A stretch of 64,000 bases of DNA, from positions 1 through 64,000 of the forward strand of contig CAZQCF010000001.1 of assembly GCA_964592235.1 (NCBI GenBank), given 5' to 3'. This stretch comes from PLA3 sp964592235. GTDB taxonomy: Bacteria > Planctomycetota > Phycisphaerae > UBA1845 > UTPLA1. A model generated the notes under the pieces. It saw only the letters and a list, made by a program, of their open reading frames with translations. It ran no database searches and had not been told where the DNA came from. Positions 49,924 through 58,312 of the stretch are shown here, piece after piece. How positions within the stretch are numbered: the stretch's first letter is position 1; the number at the start of each line of letters is the position of its first letter. Both the position numbers and the translations under genes were made by a program.

Positions 49924-50874
49924 ATGGTCGAATCCATAGTCCGAATTGGCATTGCTCTCGCTTTCACTCTTTCACTCTGCGCCGCCTCGTCCTGCGACTC
50001 CAAGTCGGCGAGCCACAACGCGGCGAGCAGCCAACCGGGCGGCGCCAAGCGCATCGGCATCTCGCTGCTCACCGTGCAACATGCTTTCTATCAGGAGCTG
50101 CGCGCGGGGCTGGAGGACGAAGCGAAGAAACACGGCTACGAGCTGCGCATCACCAGCGGCGAGTTCGACGCCGCGCGTCAGGCCAATCAGATCGATGAGT
50201 TTCTTGTGCAGAAACTGGACGCGATCGTCGTCTGCCCCTGCGATTCGCGCAGCGTCGGCGCGAGTATTCGCGCCGCCAACGACGCAAACGTCCCCGTCTT
50301 CACCGCCGACATCGCCAGCACGTCGCCGCTCGGAAAGGTCGTGTCGCACATCGCGTCCGACAACGTCGCCGGCGGGCGAAAGGCCGCCGACCTGATGACC
50401 GCGGCGCTCGGCGGCAAGGGCAAAGTCGCCATTCTCTCGCACCCAGAAGTCGCCAGCGTCAGCGCCCGCGTCGACGGCTTTCGCAAGCAGATCGCCACGA
50501 CACCGGGCATCACCATCGCCGCGGAGCTGTCGGCCGACGGCAAGCGCGACAAAGCCGTGCGCGTGATGGAGGACCTGCTGCAATCACACGGCGACCTCGC
50601 CGGCGTGTTTGCCATCAACGACGATTGCGCGCTGGGCGCGCTCGCGGCCATCGAATCATCCGGCAAGCTCGGCAAGATCGCCATCGTCGGTTACGACGCC
50701 ACGCCCGAAGCAAGGGCGAAGATCAAAGCGGGCGCAATCTACGGCGACGTGATTCAGAACCCGCGCGAGATCGGTCGGCTCACGATTCAAGCCATCCACG
50801 ATCATTTCAACGGCCGCGCGCCGGCGGCGGTGATTCCCGTCGAGGTGGGCGTCTTCACGAAGGACATTCCCTGA
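49924..50874 (+). CDS. Ribose-type ABC transporter substrate-binding lipoprotein
   Basis: About 316 residues from ATG 49924 (ATG 49903 is also possible; the ORF opens at 49753 in repeat-like sequence). Signal peptide (IVRIGIALAFTLSLCAASSC) with a lipobox-like AASSC, a Ser/Ala linker, then a periplasmic-binding fold of the RbsB group: KRIGISLLTVQHAFYQELRAG, DAIVVCPCDSRSVGASIRAA, NVPVFTADIAS, DNVAGGRKAADLM, FAINDDCALGALAAIES, VGYDATPEARAKIKAG. Ligand unknown: ribose, another pentose, or a nucleoside. Immediately upstream of its ATPase gene (4-bp gap). Confidence 0.88.
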   Translation: MVESIVRIGIALAFTLSLCAASSCDSKSASHNAASSQPGGAKRIGISLLTVQHAFYQELRAGLEDEAKKHGYELRITSGEFDAARQANQIDEFLVQKLDAIVVCPCDSRSVGASIRAANDANVPVFTADIASTSPLGKVVSHIASDNVAGGRKAADLMTAALGGKGKVAILSHPEVASVSARVDGFRKQIATTPGITIAAELSADGKRDKAVRVMEDLLQSHGDLAGVFAINDDCALGALAAIESSGKLGKIAIVGYDATPEARAKIKAGAIYGDVIQNPREIGRLTIQAIHDHFNGRAPAAVIPVEVGVFTKDIP

Positions 50875-50878
50875 TCGC

Positions 50879-52420
50879 ATGGCCGACGTCCCCCCGCTGC
50901 TGCGATTCGTCGAGGTGGGCAAATCGTTCCCCGGCGTTCGGGCGCTGGACGGCGTCTCATTTGCCGCACAGGCCGGCGAGATTCATGCCATCGTTGGTGA
51001 GAACGGCGCCGGCAAATCGACGCTGATGAAAATCCTGTCGGGTGTTCATCAGCCCGATGACGGCTGCATCGAGATCGACGGGCGGCCGGTCCGGCTCGCC
51101 GATGCCCGCGCCGCCCAGCGCCTCGGCATCGCCATTGTGCATCAGGAGTTTCATCTCGCGCGGCACTTGTCCGTCGCCGAGAACGTGTTCCTCGGTCGCT
51201 GGCCGCGCCGGCGCCTGACGCGCCTGATCGACTTCCCATCGCTGCACCGCCGCGCGACCGCGCTGCTGGCGACGCTCGGCATCACACTGAATATCAGCCT
51301 GCCGGTCGATTCCCTGTCCGTCGCACATCAGCAGATGGTCGAAATCGCCAAGGCGCTTTCGCTGGACGCGCACGTGCTGATTCTCGATGAGCCATCGGCC
51401 GTGCTCACGCCGGCGGAGCTGCAATCGCTCTTCGCTCTGCTGCGGCAGCTTCGCGCGCGGGGCACCGCCATTCTCTACATCTCCCATCGCCTGGAGGAGA
51501 TCTTCGAACTGGCCGACCGCGTTACCGTCCTGCGCGACGGCCGGCACATCAGCACGCGGCCCATCGCCGACGTCACACGCGACGGTCTGATCCGCGAGAT
51601 GGTCGGGCGCACGCTCGACGAGGAGTTTCCCCCGCGCGCGTCCGCGCCGGGCAACGTTGCCCTGCGCGTGCGTGATCTCTCCGCGCCGGGGCGATTCGAG
51701 TCGGTGACGTTCGACGTCCGCGCCGGCGAAGTGTTCGGGCTGACCGGCCTCGTCGGCAGCGGGCGCTCGTCGGTCTTGCAGGCCGTCTTTGGCGCGTGCC
51801 CCGTTTCGCGCGGAAGCGTCGCCGTGGGGGCGACGACTGGGCCGTTCTACTCGCCGCGCGGCGCCATGGCTGCCGGCGTCGCCTATTTGCCCGAAGATCG
51901 CAAGCGTCACGGCCTGCTCCTGGACCGGCCGATTCGCGAGAACATCACGCTCGCCCATCTCGGCGCGTACACCGCCGGCGGGCTGCTGAATCCCGCTCGC
52001 GAGCGCGAGTCCGTCGCGCGGCATGCCAGGCGATTGCGTTTTCGCGGTGAGGCGATGGAGTCGGCAGCGCGGACGTTCAGCGGCGGGAATCAGCAGAAAC
52101 TGCTGCTGGCCCGCTGGCTGGATCGGTCGTCGCGTACCATGCTCCTCGACGAGCCGACGCGCGGCGTGGACGTCGGCGCGAAGGTGGAAATATACACATT
52201 AATAAATGAACTCGCCGCGCAGGGGCTTGCCGTTGTGATTGCTTCGTCGGAGCTGCCCGAGGTCATCGGCATGTGCGACCGAATCGGCGTCATGTGTCGC
52301 GGTCGACTGGCGGGCGTGCTGGACAATGCCCGGCGCGACACGACCCAGGAGCAGGTGATGGCCCTGGCGGTGGGAGGCGCAGAACGTGGCGAGCAGCAGT
52401 TGGCGAATCGCCGCGCGTGA
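50879..52420 (+). CDS. Ribose-type ABC transporter ATPase (two NBDs)
   Basis: 513 residues, RbsA architecture. NBD1 Walker A GENGAGKSTLMKIL, Q-loop VHQEFHLARHLSV, signature-like LSVAHQQMVEIAKAL, Walker B ILDEPSAVLT. NBD2 has a degenerate Walker A (GLVGSGRSSVLQAVFG), signature FSGGNQQKLLLARWL and Walker B MLLDEPTRGVD. As in the family, NBD1 is probably the main catalytic site. Energises import of the ligand bound by the preceding lipoprotein through the permease encoded next. Confidence 0.95.
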   Translation: MADVPPLLRFVEVGKSFPGVRALDGVSFAAQAGEIHAIVGENGAGKSTLMKILSGVHQPDDGCIEIDGRPVRLADARAAQRLGIAIVHQEFHLARHLSVAENVFLGRWPRRRLTRLIDFPSLHRRATALLATLGITLNISLPVDSLSVAHQQMVEIAKALSLDAHVLILDEPSAVLTPAELQSLFALLRQLRARGTAILYISHRLEEIFELADRVTVLRDGRHISTRPIADVTRDGLIREMVGRTLDEEFPPRASAPGNVALRVRDLSAPGRFESVTFDVRAGEVFGLTGLVGSGRSSVLQAVFGACPVSRGSVAVGATTGPFYSPRGAMAAGVAYLPEDRKRHGLLLDRPIRENITLAHLGAYTAGGLLNPARERESVARHARRLRFRGEAMESAARTFSGGNQQKLLLARWLDRSSRTMLLDEPTRGVDVGAKVEIYTLINELAAQGLAVVIASSELPEVIGMCDRIGVMCRGRLAGVLDNARRDTTQEQVMALAVGGAERGEQQLANRRA

Positions 52421-52460
52421 GCGCGAAACCATGCGCGCGACTTGATCGAGGAACGCAGGC

Positions 52461-53444
52461 ATGAAGTTCTTGAGCTGGGACATGCTGGTTCGCGGCCGAA
52501 TGATCGTGGTGCTGCTGCTGCTGATCGCGGCCGCGGCATCGCTCACCGACGGCGTGTTTCTCCAGCCCGACAACCTCGTCAACGTCGCTCGGCAGATTTC
52601 CCTCGAAGCGATGATCGCCTTCGGCATGACGCTGATCATCATCACCGGCGGGATTGACCTTTCGGTCGGTTCCGTCGTCGCGCTCGCCGGCGTCGTCGCG
52701 GCCCTGGCCATGCGCGCGGCGGGCGGCGAATCGGCCGGAACCATCGTCGTCGGCGCGCTGGCGGCCTGCGGGACGGGCCTCGTAGGCGGCGCGGCCTCCG
52801 GCGCGATCATCACGCGCTTCGCCCTGCCGCCGTTCATCGTGACGCTCGCGCTGATGCTCGTGGCGCGCGGACTTGCGTTCATCTTTTGCGGCGGCGAACC
52901 GATCTACGAGGGGCTGCCGCAGGGCTTGCTCTGGCTGGGACGCGGGTTTGTATTCGAGAATGTGCTCGCTCGGCGGCTGCCGGTGCCCGTGCTGCTGATG
53001 GCGATGGTGTTCGCGGCGTCGTGGTTGCTGCTCGCGCGGACCGTAATGGGCCGCTGCGTCATCGCCGTCGGTTGCAATGAAGAAGCCGCCCGGCTGGCAG
53101 GCATTCCCGTGCGACGAACGAAGTTGTTTGTCTATGTTCTGACGGGCGGGCTGGCGGGTCTGGTCGGCCTGCTGCACGACGGCAAGCTCATGGCCGCTGA
53201 CCCGAAGATCGGCGAGATGTGGGAGCTGAACATCATCGCGGCCGTCGTCGTCGGCGGGACGAGTCTCTTCGGCGGTCGCGGCAGCATCCCCGGCACGCTC
53301 GTCGGCGCGCTGATCATCGGCGTGCTCAACAACATGCTGAACCTGATGGGCGTGCAGCATTTCTGGCAGAAGGTCGTGCTCGGGCTGGTGATCCTCGCCG
53401 CGGCATTGCTGGATGCGGCGATGGCGAGGCTGGGGAAAAAGTGA
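52461..53444 (+). CDS. Ribose-type ABC transporter permease
   Basis: 327 residues, about 9-10 hydrophobic segments, RbsC type: IAFGMTLIIITGGIDLSVGS-like core (FGMTLIIITGGIDLSVGS), GAASGAIITRFALPPFIVTL, GCNEEAARLAGIPVRRTKLF, AVVVGGTSLFGGRGSIPGTL, VLNNMLNLMGVQHFWQKVVL. GAGGAA precedes ATG 52461. Last gene of the transporter unit; a hairpin repeat begins at its stop codon. Confidence 0.94.
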   Translation: MKFLSWDMLVRGRMIVVLLLLIAAAASLTDGVFLQPDNLVNVARQISLEAMIAFGMTLIIITGGIDLSVGSVVALAGVVAALAMRAAGGESAGTIVVGALAACGTGLVGGAASGAIITRFALPPFIVTLALMLVARGLAFIFCGGEPIYEGLPQGLLWLGRGFVFENVLARRLPVPVLLMAMVFAASWLLLARTVMGRCVIAVGCNEEAARLAGIPVRRTKLFVYVLTGGLAGLVGLLHDGKLMAADPKIGEMWELNIIAAVVVGGTSLFGGRGSIPGTLVGALIIGVLNNMLNLMGVQHFWQKVVLGLVILAAALLDAAMARLGKK

Positions 53445-53545
53445 AGAATGGAGACTTGAGAATAAAGAAAAGGCGCTCGCTGCGGCCCGAGTCAGCACAC
53501 GCGACGCGGGCGTTTCAACATTCTACATTCTTAATTCTGCACGCC
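53441..53545. repeat. Interspersed long-hairpin repeat, copy 5
   Basis: Left arm gtgaagaatggagacttgag and aataaagaa; right arm caacattctacattcttaat. Same words and layout as the copies in the pilus operon, at the 3' end of the permease gene and before the convergent kinase gene. Confidence 0.68.
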
Positions 53546-53554
53546 GCGCAGCGA

Positions 53555-54382
53555 TCACGCCGTCTTCGCGAGGCGATCAAACGACACTTCGAGGCGATCT
53601 TTCACCAGCTGCATGTTGTCCGGCCGATTGCCGCGCTCGGGCTGGCAGCAATCTTCGATCAACTTGATCAGCGTGGGATCGAGCTGCTGGGATGAGTCCA
53701 GATTGGGATTTCGCCAGCGGTCCAGACTGACGCCCGCCTTGCTCGTCGCGGAACTGTTCAGCTCCGTTTCGACCGAGCGGCCGAGGAACACGCGATGCAT
53801 CGTCGCGCCGAGGCCGAACACGTCCGTCCGCTGGTCCAGCGCCAATCGCTCGACCTGCTCCTTGGCGATGAAGTCCTTCGTGCCCTGAATGCGCTCCTTG
53901 CGCGTCAGCATCGCGCAGGCTTGGCCGAAGTCAATGATCGTCGGGCGGCCGTTCTTCGCACACAGGATGTTCTGCGGTTTGAGGTCGGCGTGAATGAACC
54001 CGCGACGGTGCAGGTCGTGCAGGCCATCGGCCACGTGCCAGAAGACTTTGATGACCAGCGGCAGGGCCGAAGCCTCGGCAAATTTGTCGAGCGGAACGCC
54101 CTCGACGAACTCCAGCAGGTTGTAGGCCTCAATCGCGCGCAGCTTTCGCTTGACGATTCCGTACTCCACGGTCTTGCGGAGTACCGGATGGCTGTTCAGA
54201 ACGCCGATGTCGAATTCATTCTTGAGCTGCCGGACCTGCGACTGCCAGTTTTCCGCCGAGGCCGAGACGGATTTTTTGCAGTAGTGCTTGCCGTCCTTGG
54301 CGTCGCGCATGAGGGTCACGCGGGTCCCGGCGCCGGTTCCCAGCTCACGCACGAACATCAGGCTTTCAAGTCGCTTTGACAC
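53555..54382 (-). CDS. Soluble Ser/Thr protein kinase (catalytic domain only)
   Basis: 275 residues, one eukaryotic-like kinase domain. The N-lobe has a poor glycine loop (FVRELGTGAGTRVTL) and a Lys in HYCKKSVSAS. The C-lobe has HADLKPQNILCAKNGRPTIIDFGQA (catalytic HADLKPQN and metal-binding DFG), activation segment RIQGTKDFIAKEQ and RTDVFGLGATMHRV. No transmembrane helix or sensor domain is attached, unlike most PknB-type kinases. No partner gene is adjacent. Substrates unknown. Confidence 0.9.
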   Translation of the reverse strand: MSKRLESLMFVRELGTGAGTRVTLMRDAKDGKHYCKKSVSASAENWQSQVRQLKNEFDIGVLNSHPVLRKTVEYGIVKRKLRAIEAYNLLEFVEGVPLDKFAEASALPLVIKVFWHVADGLHDLHRRGFIHADLKPQNILCAKNGRPTIIDFGQACAMLTRKERIQGTKDFIAKEQVERLALDQRTDVFGLGATMHRVFLGRSVETELNSSATSKAGVSLDRWRNPNLDSSQQLDPTLIKLIEDCCQPERGNRPDNMQLVKDRLEVSFDRLAKTA

Positions 54383-55129
54383 GGCTTTGCTTCAGACAAT
54401 CGGCGTCCTGTTTGGCGGCATCCTAATATCGGCCAGCCAACCATCGAATGTTGTCTTCGTCACCGGTCCATTGCCCAAGCACGGCCAATTCTGCCGCACG
54501 AACGTGCAACGGACCCCGAAACGAGACTCAAAACGCCGAATTTCCCCTGTCAGGGCAATTCTTCAAACGGACAATCGTGCGGGGGATTGCCCCGAAAACC
54601 ATCGATCTCGATGGCACGCGTATGATGAAGTGAGGCGAATGGGGAACGAAGGTCCGCAAATGATGGACGAAAATAGGGCGAAAACGGGTGCAGCACCCAG
54701 GTTCCCATCTCCCGCGCTCACGGTCATACCACTATACCGAAAAGCCACGTGTCTTTCCAACCCGCCCCGGTTTGTTCCTCCCCATCTCTGAAGAATCGTC
54801 GCCATTCGCATGGGGAAAAGTCGGTTCGTTGTCGCGTTGAATCGGTGGGGAAAGTTGCCCGATGTAGCACGGCAACCGCTCGATCCACGGCAAATTTGCC
54901 CTGGAACGGGCGCTGCAATGACCCTTGAACCGCCTCGCCGACAGTCGACCGGCCACTGACGCCGATCGGGGGATAACGCCATGCCGAGAACTCAAGCCCA
55001 CGTTCATTCCCACGGAACCATGAGTCGATTCTGGCTCACTCTCCGAGCCTGGTGGTGGTGGTTTCGGCCGACGACGGCGCCAGGGCGAGCGTCTGCGCCG
55101 GCTGCGGATGTGTCGATGAGGCATTCGTG
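54383..55129. other. 747-bp region without a clear gene
   Basis: The largest non-coding stretch in the window, between the kinase start and the 3' end of lptB. It contains a GGGTGC-A-GCACCC palindrome (54686-54698) and no promoter that I can fix. One small plus-strand ORF, 54981-55148 (55 codons), encodes a Trp-rich start (MSRFWLTLRAWWWWFRP from an internal ATG) and overlaps the end of lptB. It has no clear ribosome site and remains a weak candidate. Confidence 0.45.
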
Positions 55130-55933
55130 CTACGACGCGGATGAATGAGCCGCGCCGGCGGGCGTCGGCCCGGTCGGGCGATGATCGAACTCGTCGCCGC
55201 GGAACGTCGTCCCGAGGTAGGCGTCGCGGACCGTCTGATCGTTGATCAGCGCCCGGGGTGAGCCTTCGGCAATCACTCGGCCCTCGTGAATGATGTAGCT
55301 GCGGTCCGTCACTTCCAGGGTCTGGCGAACGTTGTGATCCGTCAGCAGGATCGACAATCCCAGATCGTTCTTCAGGTGTGAGATTTCGCGTTGCAAGTCC
55401 TGCACCGCGATCGGGTCAACGCCGCTGAACGGCTCGTCCAGCAGAATGATGGCTGGCTGGGTGACCAGCGCGCGGGCGATTTCGAGCTTGCGCCGCTCGC
55501 CGCCCGAAAGCGTTCGTGCCTCCTGTTTGGCATTCCGCGCCAGGCCGAACTGTTCCATCAGGGCTGCGGCGCGTTTGCGTCGCTCGGCGCCCGAGAGCCC
55601 CGGCAGCATCTCCAGGATCGCGAGCAGATTCTGCTCCACGGACAACCGCACAAAGACGCTGTTTTCCTGCGACAGATAGCCCAGGCCCTTACGGGCACGC
55701 TGGTACATGTGCAGCCGGGAGATGTCCTCGCCCTTGAAGAGCACCTGCCCCGCGTCGGGCGTGACGATGCCCATCGTCATTCTGAAACTTGTCGTTTTGC
55801 CGGCGCCGTTGCGGCCCAGCAGGCCGACGATTTCCCCCTGGCTCACGTGGAAGCCGACTTTGCTCACGACCATGCGGCCGCTGTAACTCTTGACCAAGTC
55901 AATCGTCTGGAGCAGCGGGTTCGCGTGACTCAT
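55130..55933 (-). CDS. lptB: LPS-export-type ABC ATPase (LptB)
   Basis: About 267 residues from ATG 55933 (AGGA upstream). Walker A LLGRNGAGKTTSFRMTMG, Q-loop YLSQENSVFVRLSVEQNLL, signature TLSGGERRKLEIARAL, Walker B IILLDEPFSGVDP, switch His in LLTDHNVRQTLEV. These, with SRLHMYQRARKGLGYL, are the LptB subgroup pattern. It extracts lipopolysaccharide from the inner membrane with LptFG, which are not in the window. A C-terminal tail (DEFDHRPTGPTPAGAAHSS) is longer than usual. Confidence 0.93.
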   Translation of the reverse strand: MSHANPLLQTIDLVKSYSGRMVVSKVGFHVSQGEIVGLLGRNGAGKTTSFRMTMGIVTPDAGQVLFKGEDISRLHMYQRARKGLGYLSQENSVFVRLSVEQNLLAILEMLPGLSGAERRKRAAALMEQFGLARNAKQEARTLSGGERRKLEIARALVTQPAIILLDEPFSGVDPIAVQDLQREISHLKNDLGLSILLTDHNVRQTLEVTDRSYIIHEGRVIAEGSPRALINDQTVRDAYLGTTFRGDEFDHRPTGPTPAGAAHSSAS

Positions 55934-56314
55934 GAGCGATCCTGTCGGGGGTCGTAGGGGCATTGGCCGATCGCTACCTCGCCGTGTTGACAACCTGTTT
56001 ACAGCTCCAGTCGGCGTAGGACCAGCTCGCGGCTCCATTGAGCAACGGTGGGGATTATAACGAATGCACCGACTGGCGCTAACGTCGTGGAAATTCGTTC
56101 ACTTCGCCCGTAACTCGCAGATTCTTAACAAGTTAGGCAAAGCGGAACTGCGATTCTGCGACCTGGTCGCGAATGCCCTGCCTTGGTGGGCATGGGCGGT
56201 CGGACGAGTGGTGTCATGCCGCAGACATGGCGACCCTTGATGTGGATAACCTGCGAAATTCACTGCCGCAATCGGGCGGAATTCAGAGCGCGCCGATTGA
56301 TGAAACCTTCCGTG
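55934..56314. other. Upstream region of lptB
   Basis: 381 bp. On the minus strand TATAAT lies at 56054-56059 with TTAGCG 17 bp upstream as a weak -35. Transcription would start near 56047, some 115 nt before the preferred lptB ATG. An in-frame ATG at 56038 sits close to the transcript start and could add 35 residues. No other feature seen. Confidence 0.5.
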
Positions 56315-58111
56315 TTATCGGATGATACGCATCCGCCCGAAGTTGGGAATGATCGGCGGCGAGCCATCTGAAATGCGCAGGCCGCCCGGCCAATACACAA
56401 AAAACGCGCGGCCGATCAACTGATCTTCGGGCACGGTTCCGTACGAGTAATTCCCGCGTTCGACGAGAAAAGGCGCGACTTCCCACCACAGGCGCGAGTC
56501 CTTGCTCTGGGGGCTGTTATCGCCGCAGCAGAAATACTCGCGCGGGTCATCGCGGAGCAGAATCGGGTTGTTCGCGGTGCCCCATGCCGGGTATTGGGCG
56601 TACTCGTTGCGCTGGCGCGAAGGTCCGCCGCCATCGAGCGTGAAGTCCGAGCGATAGAAGACGTCGCGATGAACGACGAGGTGGCGGATTTCCATGGGCG
56701 TGCCCGTTGCTCCCATTCGAACTTCCGCACGGTTGTAGCGGCCGTCCTGATAAGGCCTTTCAAGCAGTCGGTCGAGATCGGGCGCGTATTGCTGGTCCGT
56801 CGTGGCGAGCACTTCGCGGTCGTTGATGCGCAGCGCCACGCGATAATCGAGGTTCTCGAACTCGACGGTGACCGGCTGACCGGGCCGCAGCGGGTCGATC
56901 TTTGCGCGCGAGAGTTCGATCCGCACCGGGCCTTTGTCGGATCGATCGAGAATGAGTGTGCCGTCGGTGTGAATGATCGCGCGAAACTCATCCGGCCCGC
57001 GCGCCAGCGAAAGCGCCAGCTCCCCTTCCGTCGGACCGGGCCACAGGACAAAACTCAACTTCACATCGCCCACATCGTGCTGCGTCGGCACCGCCCCGGC
57101 GCTCACGTCGTTGTAGGCGTAATGATCCTGAATGCGGCGACCGGTCAGCCGAAGCCACCGGGTCTCCTTGCCGTCGGGGACAAATCGCACAATGGGCGTG
57201 CCGGCGTCCCAGCCTTTCTTCGCGCCGCTTTCCGCCGCGGCCGATTCTCCCGGCGCGCCGCTGGTCTCCGGAACCCACATGGGCGGATCAAACATCGGCT
57301 CATTGGGCATGGCCTTGTCGGCTGGCGGGTAATCGTGGTCGTAATGAATCATCCAGAGCGATTTCTGTGCGACGGGCGTTTTGCGTTGGATGCGTAGATG
57401 CTGGGTCAGGAGCTTTTCCTGGGTGGGGGTAAGCCGCCGCGCCGACGGATTGCCCTTTGGCGGCGGTTGCGAGAGCGCATCAATTATTTCCCTGGGCAGC
57501 TTGCTGATCGGCGCGACGTACAGATCGCCGTTGATGATCTCCAGTACCTCGCCGGGCAGGCCGAGCATGCGCTTGATGTAATTGGTGTCGCCGTCCTGCG
57601 GGTCTTTGAATACGACGACATCCCAGCGCTTCGGACCAAGCAGCGGGCCGCCGATGTCGTAGGCCCATTTGTGCACAAGGATGCGATCACCGGCATCGGG
57701 CACGACCCGCGTCTGCGGCGTGCGATTGAGCTGGTTGTTGCCCACGCCGGCCCAGCTGCAGTTCGGGCAGCGCACGCCGAAGCCCAGCGGGGCATCGAGC
57801 GTCCCGTCCTGGCGATAGCCGCCGGGCAGTTGCAGGGTCTCGCGGATGCCATAGACAAACGGATATTTGCACATTTCGCAGCGGTGCTGCGCGTGCAGGC
57901 CGTACAGGCCCGGGGCCATCGACCCCGTCGGGATGACAAACGCCTCGACGACAAACGCGCGGAACACGAACGCGAGGATGAACGCCACAACGATCGACTC
58001 GATCGTGTCGCGGATGCCGTCGCGCGGCGGGGCCGAGGGGCCCTCGCGCGCCAGCGCGCTCGCGTTGTTTTCGGCGGCGGGAGGCGTAGTCTGGGTCGCG
58101 GTTGTGGTCAT
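56315..58111 (-). CDS. lepB: Signal peptidase I with large inserted domains
   Basis: Cleaves signal peptides at the outer face of the inner membrane. 598 residues, about twice the usual size. One N-terminal membrane helix (IESIVVAFILAFVFRAFVV), then catalytic Ser in EAFVIPTGSMAPGLYG and Lys in NYIKRMLGLPGEVLEI. Between them is a zinc-ribbon-like insert (CEMCKYPF ... CPNCSWAG). A long second insert (about residues 220-480) contains a beta-rich region (VKLSFVLWPGPTEGELALSL ... FENLDYRVALRINDREVLAT) like a carbohydrate-binding or LamG-type sandwich. The conserved C-terminal box is YFCCGDNSPQSKDSRLWWEV. Large inserts of this kind are typical of planctomycete enzymes. Divergent from the diacylglycerol kinase gene. 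Confidence 0.92.
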   Translation of the reverse strand: MTTTATQTTPPAAENNASALAREGPSAPPRDGIRDTIESIVVAFILAFVFRAFVVEAFVIPTGSMAPGLYGLHAQHRCEMCKYPFVYGIRETLQLPGGYRQDGTLDAPLGFGVRCPNCSWAGVGNNQLNRTPQTRVVPDAGDRILVHKWAYDIGGPLLGPKRWDVVVFKDPQDGDTNYIKRMLGLPGEVLEIINGDLYVAPISKLPREIIDALSQPPPKGNPSARRLTPTQEKLLTQHLRIQRKTPVAQKSLWMIHYDHDYPPADKAMPNEPMFDPPMWVPETSGAPGESAAAESGAKKGWDAGTPIVRFVPDGKETRWLRLTGRRIQDHYAYNDVSAGAVPTQHDVGDVKLSFVLWPGPTEGELALSLARGPDEFRAIIHTDGTLILDRSDKGPVRIELSRAKIDPLRPGQPVTVEFENLDYRVALRINDREVLATTDQQYAPDLDRLLERPYQDGRYNRAEVRMGATGTPMEIRHLVVHRDVFYRSDFTLDGGGPSRQRNEYAQYPAWGTANNPILLRDDPREYFCCGDNSPQSKDSRLWWEVAPFLVERGNYSYGTVPEDQLIGRAFFVYWPGGLRISDGSPPIIPNFGRMRIIR

Positions 58112-58312
58112 CGCGGTGTGAAGGGTTCAACGCAAAGCGCGGCGGCGCATTTCGCAAGCCGTTCTTCAAAGCATTTCGCGCGCCGGTCTCCCGCCGACGT
58201 CACGATGCGTATCGACCATACTCCCCCCTTACGAACGGGTCAATCGTGCGGTTCAATGCGGTTAAATGGCGGTGGTTCGCTCAATGTCCGGTCGTTCAAC
58301 GCACAAAGGCTC

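Noticed and set aside
54981..55148. Trp-rich 55-codon ORF as a confirmed small gene
   Set aside because: No ribosome site, overlap with the lptB 3' end on the other strand and no recognised homologue; kept only as a weak candidate in the gap entry.
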